From CAVRXQ01 sp963725215 (lineage in GTDB: Bacteria > Actinomycetota > Acidimicrobiia > Acidimicrobiales > Bog-793): DNA of 64,000 nt. Where the stretch lies: assembly GCA_963725215.1 (NCBI GenBank), contig CAVRXQ010000007.1:682001-746000 (forward strand). Reading direction: 5' to 3'. Position 1 is the first letter of the stretch. Each line of letters begins with the position of its first letter. The notes under the pieces were generated by a model, which saw nothing but the letters and a program-made list of their open reading frames with translations, ran no database searches and was not told the DNA's origin. Shown piece by piece: positions 1-8,679 of this stretch. The position numbers and the translations under genes were made by a program.

Positions 1-593
1 GGTGCGGCAACGATGGCGACGATCGGGGCGTGGTGGACCTTGTGCACGGGCGATCCGAAGAACGTCGCATCGCCGTAGCCGTAGACGCTTCCCTTCGAGT
101 TGGCGAGCCAGTACCCGGCGCCATCAGATGTTGCCGCCGCGCCGACGAATCCAGACAGGCGCGGCTTCGCCTTCGAACCGTGGAACGCGGCACCACCGAA
201 GGGGCGGACGCCTCCGTTCGATTCGACGAGGTAGTACGCCGGACTCTCGAACGTCGCCGGAGTGGGAGGACTCGTCGTCGTGGTCGTCGGTGACGTTGTC
301 GTAGTCGTTGTCGGCAAAGTCGTCGTGGTCGTCGGCGAAGTCGTCGTCGTCGTTGTCGTGGTGGTCGTCGTGGTTGTAGTTGTCGTCGTCGTCGTGGTCG
401 GAATCACCGGGTACGTGCACGACGGAGTGACAGTCACAGCCGGCATGCTGTACGCGATCGCGTGATGTGTTGCTCGGCTTGGTGCACGGACAGTGGCGCC
501 AGAGATCGTCGACGTGCCCAATAGCGCCGCGACAACGATCGCCACCGCCCAGGCGACGCGCGCGCCCGGCAGCGGGTACCGCGGCTCATCCAT
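1..593 (-). CDS. Secreted repeat protein, N-terminal part (runs off the window)
   Basis: Reading from the ATG at 593 gives about 197 residues with no stop before the window edge, so the gene is cut at its C-terminal side. Residues about 13-30 are hydrophobic (AWAVAIVVAALLGT) and look like a signal peptide or anchor. Residues about 65-105 are a Thr/Pro linker made of poly-T runs with SPTTTT. Two related units follow, YYLVESNGGVRPFGG and GYWLANSKGSVYGYGD; such GYW..GV..(F/Y)GDA units are typical of secreted actinobacterial propeller-like proteins. The ATG overlaps the stop codon of the upstream DAHP synthase gene by one base, suggesting co-translation. Exact function unknown; a surface protein is inferred. 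Confidence 0.7.
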   Translation of the reverse strand, partial: MDEPRYPLPGARVAWAVAIVVAALLGTSTISGATVRAPSRATHHAIAYSMPAVTVTPSCTYPVIPTTTTTTTTTTTTTTTTTTTTSPTTTTTLPTTTTTTSPTTTTTSPPTPATFESPAYYLVESNGGVRPFGGAAFHGSKAKPRLSGFVGAAATSDGAGYWLANSKGSVYGYGDATFFGSPVHKVHHAPIVAIVAA

Positions 594-1970
594 CAGTCGC
601 GCAACAGCTCCGTGACTCGGTAGGCGAGATCCAGCGCCTGACGCGCGTTCAGACGCGGATCGCACGCGGTCGTGTACCTGAGAGAAAGGTGTTCTTCCAA
701 AATGTCCTCGGTTCCTCCGAGGCATTCGGTGACGTCGTCGCCGGTGAGCTCCACGTGCAGTCCCCCCGGCCACGTGCCGAGATGTCTGTGGACCGCGAAA
801 AAGCCGCGGATCTCGCCCAAGATGTCCTCGAAGCGACGGGTCTTCCTGCCGTCGGAGATGAAGGTGTTGCCGTGCATCGGGTCGCACTGCCATACGACCG
901 GGTGGCCGGCGCTTTCAACCGCGTCGACGATCCGGGGCAAAAGCTCGTCGACTCGACCGACTCCGAGACGGCAGATGAGAGAGAGTCGACCAGGCGTCCG
1001 GTCCGGATTCAGCACGTCGCACAGTCCGACGAGCTCTTGCGGCGCCGCCGTCGGACCGACTTTCACCCCGATCGGGTTCTCGATTCCCCGAGCGAACTCG
1101 ACGTGGGCCCCGTCACTTCGTCTAGTCCGCTCGCCGATCCAGACCATGTGCGCCGAACAGTCGTAGAAGCCGCCCGTCGCGGGCTCTTTTCTCGTCAGGG
1201 CTTGCTCGTAGTCGAGAAGCAGTGCCTCGTGGCTCGTGTAGAGGTTCGCGTGCGCCGAGGCGGTGTCGGCGTCGATCCGCATACCGAAGGTGCCGAGTGC
1301 GGCGACCGCGCGCTCGACGTCATCCGCGGTCTCGGCGTACCGGCGGCCCTCGTCGGTGCTGGCGACGAAGTACTGGTTCCATGTGTGCACGTGCGGCAGC
1401 GACGTGAATCCTTGTGCCGTCAGGGTGCGGAGGACGTTCAGTGTCGTGGCGGCGTGTTGGTACGCAGCGACGAGGCGCGCGGGATTTGGCGTCCTTCCGG
1501 CGAGATCCGGCGCGTCGTCGTTCACCATGTGACCCCGAAAACTCGGAAGCTCGGTCTCGCCAATGCGCTCGATCGGTGAAGAACGCGGCTTCGCGAAATT
1601 GGCCCGCGATGCGTCCCACGCGCACCACGGGGAGGCCAGATCCGTAGGCGAGAACCACCGCCATCTGCAAGATCACCGAGAGCCGATCGCGGATCGACTC
1701 GAAGGTAACTTCCGCGAACGATTCGGCGCAGTCTCCAGCTTGCAGCACGATCGCCCGTCGTTCACAAACGTCGCGAAGCGCTGCAAGAAGACGACGGGCT
1801 TCCGCGGGATCGACGAGCGGGGGGAGGCGTTCGAGCTCCGCGAGCGCATTCTTGAGTTCGATCTCGTCGGGCCAGTCAGGGGACTGTTCGACCGGCAGGT
1901 GACGCCATGATTCCGGTGACCACCGCGATCGGGGACGCGCCGAATTGGCGTCAACTCCGGGCTGGACCAC
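593..1970 (-). CDS. aroG: 3-deoxy-7-phosphoheptulonate synthase, class II (frameshifted in this sequence)
   Basis: First enzyme of the shikimate pathway, joining phosphoenolpyruvate and erythrose 4-phosphate. The N-terminal half reads SWRHLPVEQSPDWPD, then LQAGDCAESF and VVRVGRIAGQF; the C-terminal half continues in another frame with RGHMVNDDAP, WQCDPMHGNT and GGLHVELTGDDVTECLGG, all class II (plant/mycobacterial type) hallmarks. The frames meet at an AAA run at 1596-1598 (TTT on the coding strand); removing one base gives the expected continuous GQFAKPRSSPIERIGETELP. Total length of about 458 residues fits the family. All other motifs are intact, so a sequencing or assembly indel is likelier than a real pseudogene. 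The start ATG at 1970 lies 78 bp from divergent nadD. Confidence 0.85.
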
Positions 1971-2048
1971 GGTCCAACCCTACCGGGGCAGGCTTGTGCG
2001 GAAGGGGGAATTTGCGCGGGTTTTTCAGAATCCGACGCGTACGCTCTG

Positions 2049-2660
2049 GTGGTGACGACAACGCGCATCGGAATCTTCGGTGGCACATTCGATCCGATTC
2101 ATGTTGGTCATCTCGTCGCGGCGGTGAACGCGCGTGACGCGTTGAAACTTGATCGAGTGTTGTTCGTCGTTGCGAACGAACCATGGCAAAAAATCGGCGA
2201 ACGAGCGGTGACCCCGGCGCGCGATCGCCTTGCTGTGGTTGAGGCGGCGCTCGGAGATGTCGAAGGTCTCGAAGCGTCGCGCGTCGAGATCGATCGTGGC
2301 GGCCCGTCGTACACCGCGGACACCGTCGCACAGTTGCGCGACATGCACCCTGAGGCTCGTCTGTTCCTGATCATCGGCGCCGACGTCGTTCCCGGCCTCG
2401 AGACTTGGGAACGCTTGGACGAGATCCGCAAGGAGACGACGATCGTCGTCGTCAATCGTCCCGGTTCGGCCGGGATCGACGCCGGATCCGGTGGCCCGCT
2501 CGCCGACTGGGACACGGTCACCATCGAGATCCCGGAGATCGAACTGTCGAGCACGGACTTGAGAGAGCGGGCGGCGGACGGTCGGCCGCTCGACTACCTC
2601 ATTCCGGAGGCCGCAGTCCGCGTGATCCGAGCCCGCCACCTGTACGCTGTCGATAGATGA
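2049..2660 (+). CDS. nadD: Nicotinate-nucleotide adenylyltransferase
   Basis: Adenylates nicotinate mononucleotide to deamido-NAD in NAD biosynthesis, in the cytoplasm. The 203-residue product begins with the nucleotidyltransferase signature GGTFDPIHVGH (residues 11-21), and near the C-terminus has the second motif ELSSTDLRER, the ISSTxIR-type ATP-binding loop. IIGADVVPGLETWERLDEI is typical of NadD. GTG at 2049 is used; GTG at 2052 is equally possible. The next recognised gene is rsfS, the usual nadD-rsfS neighbourhood of Actinobacteria. The upstream 78 bp is shared with the divergent aroG gene and should hold both promoters. Confidence 0.93.
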   Translation: MVTTTRIGIFGGTFDPIHVGHLVAAVNARDALKLDRVLFVVANEPWQKIGERAVTPARDRLAVVEAALGDVEGLEASRVEIDRGGPSYTADTVAQLRDMHPEARLFLIIGADVVPGLETWERLDEIRKETTIVVVNRPGSAGIDAGSGGPLADWDTVTIEIPEIELSSTDLRERAADGRPLDYLIPEAAVRVIRARHLYAVDR

Positions 2661-2743
2661 CGGCTCGATCGATCGCCCGACCCGCCTCGGTCGCGATCTG
2701 CGCGCCAAAGCCGACGTCTCACGGGGACGGACCTTCGCGTTGA
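2657..2743 (+). CDS. Possible small bridging ORF between nadD and rsfS
   Basis: The 79-bp gap between nadD and rsfS is filled by an open frame of 28 codons. Its ATG overlaps the nadD stop as ATGA and its TGA overlaps the proposed rsfS TTG start as TTGA, so ribosomes could pass from nadD to rsfS without a gap. The peptide (starting MTARSIARPASV) is not recognised. Both overlaps could be chance in this GC-rich sequence, or the frame may serve only translational coupling. Confidence 0.2.
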   Translation: MTARSIARPASVAICAPKPTSHGDGPSR

Positions 2744-3111
2744 GCCTTTCCGCCGCGCTGATCGCCGCGCGGGCGGCGTCGGCGAAGACGCTCGAAGACA
2801 CGGTCGTCTTGGACGTCGGCAATCTGATCGGGATCACTGACTATTTCGTCATCGCCGCCGGTCGCAACGACCGCCAAGTGCGGGCGATCGTGGACGAAGT
2901 CTCCCGCCAAGTTCGCGAGCAGGCCGGCGCGAAAGTGCGTCAGTCAGAAGGTCTCGAATCGATGAGCTGGGTGCTCCTCGACTACGGCGACTTCGTCGTC
3001 CACGTGTTTGACATCGAGGCGCGGGCTCTGTACGCGCTCGAGCGACTTTGGGCCGATGCGCCACGTGTGGCGCTCGACGAAGCGGCGCCGAGCGAGTTCG
3101 CCCGCGGCTGA
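2740..3111 (+). CDS. rsfS: Ribosomal silencing factor RsfS
   Basis: RsfS/Iojap/YbeB proteins bind ribosomal protein uL14 and stop subunit joining when nutrients are short. The 123-residue product has the family core: KTLEDTVVLDVGNLIGITDYFVI (positions about 15-37, shortened here to its recognisable parts LDVG and TDYFVI), then ATGRNDRQ-like AAGRNDRQV, and SEGLESMSWVLLDYGDFVVHVF. The start is TTG at 2740; no better start lies between the nadD stop and the conserved core. It is convergent with the lipoprotein gene ending at 3132, leaving 20 bp between the two stops. Confidence 0.9.
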   Translation: MSLSAALIAARAASAKTLEDTVVLDVGNLIGITDYFVIAAGRNDRQVRAIVDEVSRQVREQAGAKVRQSEGLESMSWVLLDYGDFVVHVFDIEARALYALERLWADAPRVALDEAAPSEFARG

Positions 3112-3131
3112 CGCTTCGCCCGTTAAACGCG

Positions 3132-3734
3132 CTACGTGGCGAGCGGTCGAATCGTCAGATAGTTCGTGCGATTGACGGTTCCATTGAACCGTTCCTGACC
3201 AGCTTCCAACCACGCCTCTCTCAGCCCGGCAAAGACGATGTTCACCGATCGCACTTGTGGGAACTGGGTGAGCGTGTAGACGATTTGGCCGTTTGACTGG
3301 AAGAGCTGGGTCGCGTCGAGGAGGCTGAAGGACGAATCCAAGTTGACCGAGGCGACCCCATCGCGAACGTTGCCGACAAGGGTCAACTCGGCCGGAGGGA
3401 CCTCGCTCATCGCGGTCGAGATACCCGAACGCAACTCGGAGGTCGTCGGTCCGGCGCTCAGCACGTTCAGCGTGTCTTGCAACGTCGCGTCGAGTGAGAC
3501 CCTTCCCTCGGGCACGAATCTCGTCGACGCGACGAGATGACTTCCCGTGAGGAAATAGACGTCGACCGGCCGACCGTGGTGCAGAAGCTTCGACGCCGCC
3601 GTGTGGAACAGGTCCGCCGGAACCGAGATCGGTTGCGCACTCGTCTGGACCGTGATGCCGCATCCAGCGGTCACGAGCACGATCACGAGGGCGCACAGCC
3701 CGACGCAAAGTCTCGGCAGGCGACGTGCGGTCAC
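3132..3734 (-). CDS. GerMN-domain lipoprotein (LpqB-like accessory to the two-component system)
   Basis: A 200-residue exported protein with a lipoprotein signal: hydrophobic residues about 9-23 end in the lipobox LVTAGC, so the mature form should be lipidated on Cys. The rest resembles the GerMN domain: VDVYFLTGSHLV, TLQDTLNVLSAGPTTSELRSG and VYTLTQFPQVRSVNIVF. Its GTG overlaps the kinase stop codon as GTGA, so it is the third gene of a regulator-kinase-lipoprotein operon. That is the arrangement of mtrA-mtrB-lpqB in Actinobacteria, where LpqB modulates the kinase. LpqB is normally much longer, so this is a short analogue (inference). Confidence 0.75.
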   Translation of the reverse strand: MTARRLPRLCVGLCALVIVLVTAGCGITVQTSAQPISVPADLFHTAASKLLHHGRPVDVYFLTGSHLVASTRFVPEGRVSLDATLQDTLNVLSAGPTTSELRSGISTAMSEVPPAELTLVGNVRDGVASVNLDSSFSLLDATQLFQSNGQIVYTLTQFPQVRSVNIVFAGLREAWLEAGQERFNGTVNRTNYLTIRPLAT

Positions 3735-5227
3735 GATTCCGCCGCATGGGCCGGAGCGTCGTGTTCGATTTCGGACGCGGGTGCGAGTGGTATCTCGACG
3801 ACGAAGCGTGCGCCCCCAGTCGGTGCATCGGTGACGAAGACTCGACCGCCGTGCAACCGGACGTGCTCGCGCACCAACGCGAGTCCGAGACCCGTGCCGA
3901 CGCCGGCGCCGCGACTGCCCGCCACCGACGAACCACGCGCGAAACGTTCGAAGATCCTCGAGCGGTCGACTTCTGGAACCCCTGGACCCGCGTCGTCGAC
4001 GAGCACCCGCACGAAGCCGTCTTCGCTCTCTACCGAAACCCCCGTCACACCGCCCGCGTGGCGGTCCGCGTTCTCGATCAGGTTCGAGAGGACGCGTTCG
4101 ATCCGCCTCTTATCGACGTAGACCAGTTTGTGATCGCTCGCCGCATCGACCGCGATGGGGATCGCGTCGCGTCCGGAGGGTGCCGCGGCATGGCGAATCA
4201 GCTCGCCGATCTCGACCGGCGAGGGCTCGAAGTCCGCGGAACGCGAGTCGTATCGGGAGATCTCGAGCAGGTCGCCGACCATGCGTTGGAACCGGCGCAC
4301 TTCCGCCGCGAGCAGCTCCAGCGCGTGTCGCGAGCGTTCTGGCATCTCCTCCTGGCGCGCCTCGATCACGGACAACGCGGCGGCGAGCGTCGTAAGAGGA
4401 GAACGGAGTTCGTGGCTGACGTCCGAGGTGAACCGGGCGTCGCGCTCGATGCGTTGTTGCAGTCGGTCCGCCATTCTGTTGAACGAGGAGGTCAATACCG
4501 CGAGGTCACGCGCGTCCTCGGTCTCGAGTCTCGTGTCGAGCATTCCACCCGCGATGGCTAGCGCCGCTTGAGACACTTCTCGCAGAGGTCGTAGCGCGCG
4601 CCCCGCGGCCCATCGTCCGATCAGCGCGCCGAGGGCGGTCGTTACAACTCCCGCGGCGAAGAGGGTTGCGAGGAGCTCGTGCAAGGTGTTCGATGCGCCC
4701 GAGAGGTTATAGACGGAAAAAAAGCGCGCATGGCCGGGGAGCGCGATTCCAACGCCGTACATCGGGGCGTTGCGGTAGGTGAATGTCTGTTCGGAGGAAA
4801 GCCCGGCAATCGTGTCGTCGCGGAGCGACAAAGGGAGCTGCTTGTAGGAGAACGACGCCGGAGACGAAGAGAACCACTCTTGATCATCGCCGAGATACAC
4901 GAGTGTGAACGACGTTGTCGACTTGAGGTCGTTCACGAGGGTGAGCGCGTTCGAATCCTCGACGACAAGATCGCGGGCGAACACCACTCCGCGTGCGGCG
5001 GTGGCGTTCGCGATCGTCTGCACCTCGAAAGAGTGTTCGTCTCCTCCGACGATCGACGAGCTCGTCTTGTAGTACGTGATCGACGAGATCAACAGGACGA
5101 GCAAAAGGGCGCCGAATGCAAAACTCGCCGTGATCCGTGCGCGAAGTCCAAATCGCGAGAATCGTCGCCCTCGCGCCTCGCCTCGATCGTGGGAACCGAC
5201 GCGGCGAAGCCGCTCCCCGAAAGACAT
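3731..5227 (-). CDS. Sensor histidine kinase, MtrB-like
   Basis: Membrane sensor of 498 residues. Two transmembrane segments (about 33-53 and 184-204) bracket an extracytoplasmic sensor domain of some 130 residues. A HAMP linker (about 205-258) follows, then the phosphorylation motif SDVSHELRSPLT with His272, an N box LSNLIENADRH, and ATP-binding G boxes DDAGPGVP and GTGLGLALV. It should autophosphorylate and pass phosphate to the response regulator encoded directly upstream; the two genes abut with no gap. A GerMN lipoprotein follows with a 4-base overlap. Assignment to the MtrB group rests on this operon structure as well as the domain order. Confidence 0.85.
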   Translation of the reverse strand: MSFGERLRRVGSHDRGEARGRRFSRFGLRARITASFAFGALLLVLLISSITYYKTSSSIVGGDEHSFEVQTIANATAARGVVFARDLVVEDSNALTLVNDLKSTTSFTLVYLGDDQEWFSSSPASFSYKQLPLSLRDDTIAGLSSEQTFTYRNAPMYGVGIALPGHARFFSVYNLSGASNTLHELLATLFAAGVVTTALGALIGRWAAGRALRPLREVSQAALAIAGGMLDTRLETEDARDLAVLTSSFNRMADRLQQRIERDARFTSDVSHELRSPLTTLAAALSVIEARQEEMPERSRHALELLAAEVRRFQRMVGDLLEISRYDSRSADFEPSPVEIGELIRHAAAPSGRDAIPIAVDAASDHKLVYVDKRRIERVLSNLIENADRHAGGVTGVSVESEDGFVRVLVDDAGPGVPEVDRSRIFERFARGSSVAGSRGAGVGTGLGLALVREHVRLHGGRVFVTDAPTGGARFVVEIPLAPASEIEHDAPAHAAES

Positions 5228-5920
5228 TTAGCTCGCGAGCTTGTATCCGAGGCCGCGCACCGTGAGCACGTAGCGGGGATTCGCCGGGTCGGGCTCGACC
5301 TTCGTGCGGAGCCGCCGGATGTGGACGTCGACGAGCCGCCCGTCTCCGAAGTAGTCGTAGCTCCAGACGCGTTCTAGCAGCTGTTCCCGGCTCAGAACCT
5401 TTCCGGAGTTCGCGGCGAGCTCGCACAAGAGCAAGAACTCGGTTCGGGTGAGATGAACCTCCTCGCCAGAGAGGCGGACGACGCCGGCGTCCGGCATCAC
5501 TTCGAGCTCGCCGAAGGTCAACGTCGGGGGCCCGCCCTCGGTCGAGCGCGCCCGGCGCATCAGCGCACGGATCCGTGCCGCAAGTTCCTTCGGCTCGAAG
5601 GGCTTCGTCACGTAGTCGTCGGCACCGGCTTCGAGGCCGGCGACGATGTCGTGGGTATCGGTGCGCGCCGTCACCATGATGATCGGAACCGCAGATTCAC
5701 GTCGGATCTCCCGGCAGCACTCGAAACCGTCGATGCCGGGCAGCATCAAATCGATGATCACGAGGTCGATCGGCTCCGAAGGCGGAGCCTTGGAGAACTT
5801 GTCGAGCGCGATCTCGCCGCTCCCTGCTTCGACGACGCCGTAGCCCTCGTCCTCCAGTGCCAGGCGCATCGAAGTACGGATGCGCTCGTCGTCCTCGACC
5901 AATAGAAGATGGCTCGCCAC
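5228..5920 (-). CDS. Response regulator, OmpR/PhoB family, MtrA-like
   Basis: A 230-residue DNA-binding regulator. The receiver domain has the acidic pair VEDD near residue 10, phospho-acceptor Asp57 in VIIDLMLPG and the conserved Lys106 in DDYVTKPF. The C-terminal winged helix shows LTRTEFLLLCELAANSGKV and VDVHIRRLRTKVEPDP, ending in the RGLGYKL wing. GTG at 5920 is chosen because it sits just before SHLLLVEDD and is preceded by AGAGGAA about 10 bases upstream; the open frame extends further but carries no domain there. First gene of the kinase-lipoprotein operon, divergent from xerC with 109 bp between starts. Confidence 0.88.
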   Translation of the reverse strand: MASHLLLVEDDERIRTSMRLALEDEGYGVVEAGSGEIALDKFSKAPPSEPIDLVIIDLMLPGIDGFECCREIRRESAVPIIMVTARTDTHDIVAGLEAGADDYVTKPFEPKELAARIRALMRRARSTEGGPPTLTFGELEVMPDAGVVRLSGEEVHLTRTEFLLLCELAANSGKVLSREQLLERVWSYDYFGDGRLVDVHIRRLRTKVEPDPANPRYVLTVRGLGYKLAS

Positions 5921-6029
5921 CTCACCATTGTTCCTCTTTGTGGGAGAACGCATCGCCCCGACCCGCCCGAAAAGACAAGAAGAGTCGGCATCACCCGGGA
6001 TCGCCCGATCGTGACCGTAAACTCGCAGC

Positions 6030-6914
6030 GTGAGCTGGGATTTTGACGGATTCGTCCGCTCGCTCACCTCGGCGTCGCCCGCCACGGTGAAGGCATACCG
6101 CACCGACCTCGACGGTTTTGAGCAGTGGGCGGCGCGTGCTGGGGTCACCGTTCCACGCGGGGTCGACCGGGTGATGCTCCGTCGCTACCTCGCATACCTG
6201 TCGACGAGGGGCTATGCCCGCCGGTCGATCGCCAGGAAGGCGGCGTCGTTGCGGCGGTACTTCGCCTACGCGCAACGTCGAGGACTGGTCGTCGAGGACC
6301 CGGCGCGACGGCTCACCGCGCCGTCGGGGGAGGGTCGGCTTCCGAAGGTCCTCGGACCGGCGGAGCTCGCCGCGCTCCTCGAGGCGCCGGATCCCGAAGA
6401 GACGGACGAGGTCGCCGCGGCGGTGACGGCGCGCGACGTCGCGATCCTCGAGTTGCTCTACGGGTCAGGGCTGCGGGTGGCGGAGTGCTGTGCGCTCGAC
6501 CGCCACGACCTCGAGCTCGAGCGATCCGCGCTGACCGTGCTCGGAAAGGGCGGGAAGTCGAGACGGCTTCCGATGAGCGAACCGAGTGTCGAAGCGCTGC
6601 GTGCCTACCTTGAGCGCCATCGCGGAGCGCTCGAAAAAGAGCACTCCCCGCCCGACGCGCTCTTTTTGAACCGTCGTGGCCGCCGCATGACCCCGCGCGA
6701 CGTCACCCGCGTCGTCGACGGCCGAGCCTCGTCGCCGACCCACCCGCACGCGCTTCGCCATACCTTCGCCACCCATCTGCTCGATGGGGGCGCCGACCTG
6801 CGGGTGGTCCAGGAGCTGCTCGGCCACGCCAGCCTGAGGACGACCCAGCGCTACACCCACGTCTCGAAAGAACGCCTCTTCCAGGTGTACGAGCAGACCC
6901 ATCCCCGTTCCTGA
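6030..6914 (+). CDS. xerC: Tyrosine recombinase XerC
   Basis: Site-specific recombinase expected to resolve chromosome dimers at dif with XerD. The 294-residue protein has a SAM-like core-binding N-terminal domain and all catalytic residues: Arg149 in GSGLRVAE, the beta-hairpin Lys in GKGGKSRRLP, His240/Arg243 in HPHALRHTFATHL, His266 in LLGHASLRTTQ and nucleophile Tyr275 in QRYTH. GTG at 6030 starts the frame just before the core-binding domain. The position directly upstream of rpsB is the housekeeping location in Actinobacteria, so this is a chromosomal Xer protein and not a phage or island integrase. Confidence 0.92.
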   Translation: MSWDFDGFVRSLTSASPATVKAYRTDLDGFEQWAARAGVTVPRGVDRVMLRRYLAYLSTRGYARRSIARKAASLRRYFAYAQRRGLVVEDPARRLTAPSGEGRLPKVLGPAELAALLEAPDPEETDEVAAAVTARDVAILELLYGSGLRVAECCALDRHDLELERSALTVLGKGGKSRRLPMSEPSVEALRAYLERHRGALEKEHSPPDALFLNRRGRRMTPRDVTRVVDGRASSPTHPHALRHTFATHLLDGGADLRVVQELLGHASLRTTQRYTHVSKERLFQVYEQTHPRS

Positions 6915-7023
6915 GCGTCCGAATCGGCGGTTCTCAGCGGGAATTCGCCACATTCCCTGATCAGAGCCGGAATCTCACCGGCTACCATCTGTGCGGGCTC
7001 GACCGGGTCCGCCTAAACCTCGA

Positions 7024-7062
7024 CCGGACACTCCCACGGTCGCCTCACGGCGCGGTGTCCGG
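7024..7062 (+). promoter_or_regulatory. Inverted repeat in the rpsB leader
   Basis: CCGGACAC at 7024-7031 and GTGTCCGG at 7055-7062 are perfect 8-base complements separated by 23 bases; their transcript would form a hairpin ending about 29 bases before the rpsB start. Ribosomal protein S2 operons are often autoregulated through their leader, so this is a candidate control structure. Function is inferred from position only. Confidence 0.35.
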
Positions 7063-7091
7063 CGCGTACAACCGCTGGGAAGGAGCGACGC

Positions 7092-7877
7092 GTGGCCGTC
7101 GTCACGATGAAACAGCTGCTCGAAGCCGGGGTTCACTTCGGGCACCAGACGAGACGTTGGAACCCGAAGATGAAGCGCTTCTTGTATGGGGAGCGCAACG
7201 GCATCTACATCATCGACCTGCACCAGACCCTCACCGGGATCGAAAAGGCGTACGCCTTCGTACGCGATCTCGTCGCAGACGGCAACACGGTGCTTTTCGT
7301 CGGAACGAAAAAGCAGACCCAAGGCCCGATCGCCGAGTACGCGACCGCCTGCGGGATGCCTTATGTCAACGAGCGATGGCTCGGCGGAATGCTGACGAAC
7401 TTCGAGACCATCTCGAGCCGCGTGCGCAAGCTCGCCGAACTCGAGGGCCAACGCGACTCGGGCGAGTTCGAGCAAATGCCGAAGAAAGAGGCCCTCATGC
7501 TCCAGCGCGAGCTCGACAAGCTCGCCCGGAACCTGGGGGGCATCCGCCGGTTGTCGCGGCGGCCAGACGCGCTGTTCGTGATCGACACGAAAAAAGAGCA
7601 CATCGCGGTCACCGAGGCGCGAAAGCTCGGGATCCCCGTCGTGGCGGTCGTCGATTCGAACTGCGACCCGGACGAGATCGACTACCCGATTCCGGGCAAC
7701 GACGACGCGATCCGCTCCGGGCGACTGATGTGCCGGGTGATCTCCGACGCCGTGATCGAGGGCCGCTTCATCGCCTCGCGCCGGGCGGCAGAGAACCTGA
7801 GAGCCGCTGACCAGGCCTCAGGGCCCCCGCCGGCGTACTCCGCGCCTGCTGTCGTCGGCGCGACAGAGGAGTCCTGA
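7092..7877 (+). CDS. rpsB: 30S ribosomal protein S2 (uS2)
   Basis: Small-subunit ribosomal protein of 261 residues with the S2 signatures MKQLLEAGVHFGHQTRRWNP at the N-terminus, YIIDLHQT, FVGTKKQTQGPI, YVNERWLGGMLTNF and DALFVIDTKKEHIAVTEA, then DSNCDPDEIDYPIPGNDDA. The last 30 or so residues are an Ala/Pro-rich tail without conserved sequence. A good Shine-Dalgarno, GGAAGGAG, precedes the GTG at 7092. It is followed one base after its stop by tsf, the near-universal rpsB-tsf order. Confidence 0.96.
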   Translation: MAVVTMKQLLEAGVHFGHQTRRWNPKMKRFLYGERNGIYIIDLHQTLTGIEKAYAFVRDLVADGNTVLFVGTKKQTQGPIAEYATACGMPYVNERWLGGMLTNFETISSRVRKLAELEGQRDSGEFEQMPKKEALMLQRELDKLARNLGGIRRLSRRPDALFVIDTKKEHIAVTEARKLGIPVVAVVDSNCDPDEIDYPIPGNDDAIRSGRLMCRVISDAVIEGRFIASRRAAENLRAADQASGPPPAYSAPAVVGATEES

Positions 7878-7878
7878 G

Positions 7879-8679
7879 ATGGCAGAGATCACGGCGAAAG
7901 ACGTCCAGGCGCTGCGCCAGTCGACGGGTGCGGGCATCCTCGACGCGCGACGTGCGCTCGTCGAGACCGACGGAGATTTTGAAAAGGCGCGCCGCTGGCT
8001 GCGCGAACAAGGGCTTGCCGGCGCGTCGAAGCGAGCAGAGCGTGAGCGCGCCGAGGGCGCGGTGTCGGTCGTCGTGAGCGGCGACCACGGCGTCGGTGCC
8101 GTCGTCGCGCTCGAGTGCGAAACGGACTTCGTCGCGAAGGCAGCTGATTTCGTGCGCCTCGTCGACACGCTCGCGGAGACACTCGCGACCGACGGAGAGG
8201 AAGCGCTGGCGCGTCACGCCGAGGAGATCGACGAGTTGAAGGTGACGATGAAAGAGAACATCGCCATCGGCCAACACGCGCGATTCGAGTCCGACGGCTC
8301 GACGATCTTGGAGAGCTACCTCCACGTTCAGAACGGTCGTGGGGTGAACGGCGTGCTGATCGAGCTCGAAGGCGGTACCGCCGCGCTCGCGCACGATGTC
8401 GCCGTCCACATCGCGTTCGCCCGTCCGGAGTACTTGTCGCGAGCCGACGTGCCCGACGAGGTCATCGCGAGTGAGCGCGAAACGATGCTCGCGATCGCGA
8501 AGAACGAGGGCAAGCCGGAGTCTCAGCTCGAAAAGATCGTCGAAGGTCGTCTCGGCGGATGGTTCAAGGACCACGTGTTGTTCGATCAGCCGTTCGCGAA
8601 GGACGAGAAGCAGACGATCGCCCAGTTTCTCGGCGTCGCGAAGGTTCGCCGGTTCGCGCAGGTCGTCGTCGGTTCGTGA
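7879..8679 (+). CDS. tsf: Elongation factor Ts
   Basis: Guanine nucleotide exchange factor for EF-Tu. The 266-residue protein has an N-terminal UBA-like domain (ITAKDVQALRQSTGAGILDA, residues about 4-23) and the EF-Tu contact motif CETDFVAKAADF, followed by the dimerisation and C-terminal modules (ENIAIGQHARFE; PEYLSRADVPDEVIASER). Length matches the actinobacterial family. The ATG lies one base after the rpsB stop, and the stop overlaps the pyrH GTG, so the two are co-translated. Confidence 0.96.
   Translation: MAEITAKDVQALRQSTGAGILDARRALVETDGDFEKARRWLREQGLAGASKRAERERAEGAVSVVVSGDHGVGAVVALECETDFVAKAADFVRLVDTLAETLATDGEEALARHAEEIDELKVTMKENIAIGQHARFESDGSTILESYLHVQNGRGVNGVLIELEGGTAALAHDVAVHIAFARPEYLSRADVPDEVIASERETMLAIAKNEGKPESQLEKIVEGRLGGWFKDHVLFDQPFAKDEKQTIAQFLGVAKVRRFAQVVVGS

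Noticed and set aside
262..465. Plus-strand frame rich in poly-Val
   Set aside because: It is the complement of the Thr-rich linker codons (ACG/ACC read as CGT/GGT) of the minus-strand secreted protein; no start signal or domain.
593..1970. aroG as two separate genes or a programmed frameshift
   Set aside because: Both halves belong to one class II DAHP synthase, one base restores it, and there is no slippery sequence with downstream structure; an indel error is simpler.
6030..6914. Tyrosine recombinase as a sign of a prophage or island
   Set aside because: Complete XerC next to rpsB in the standard housekeeping order, with no flanking mobile genes.
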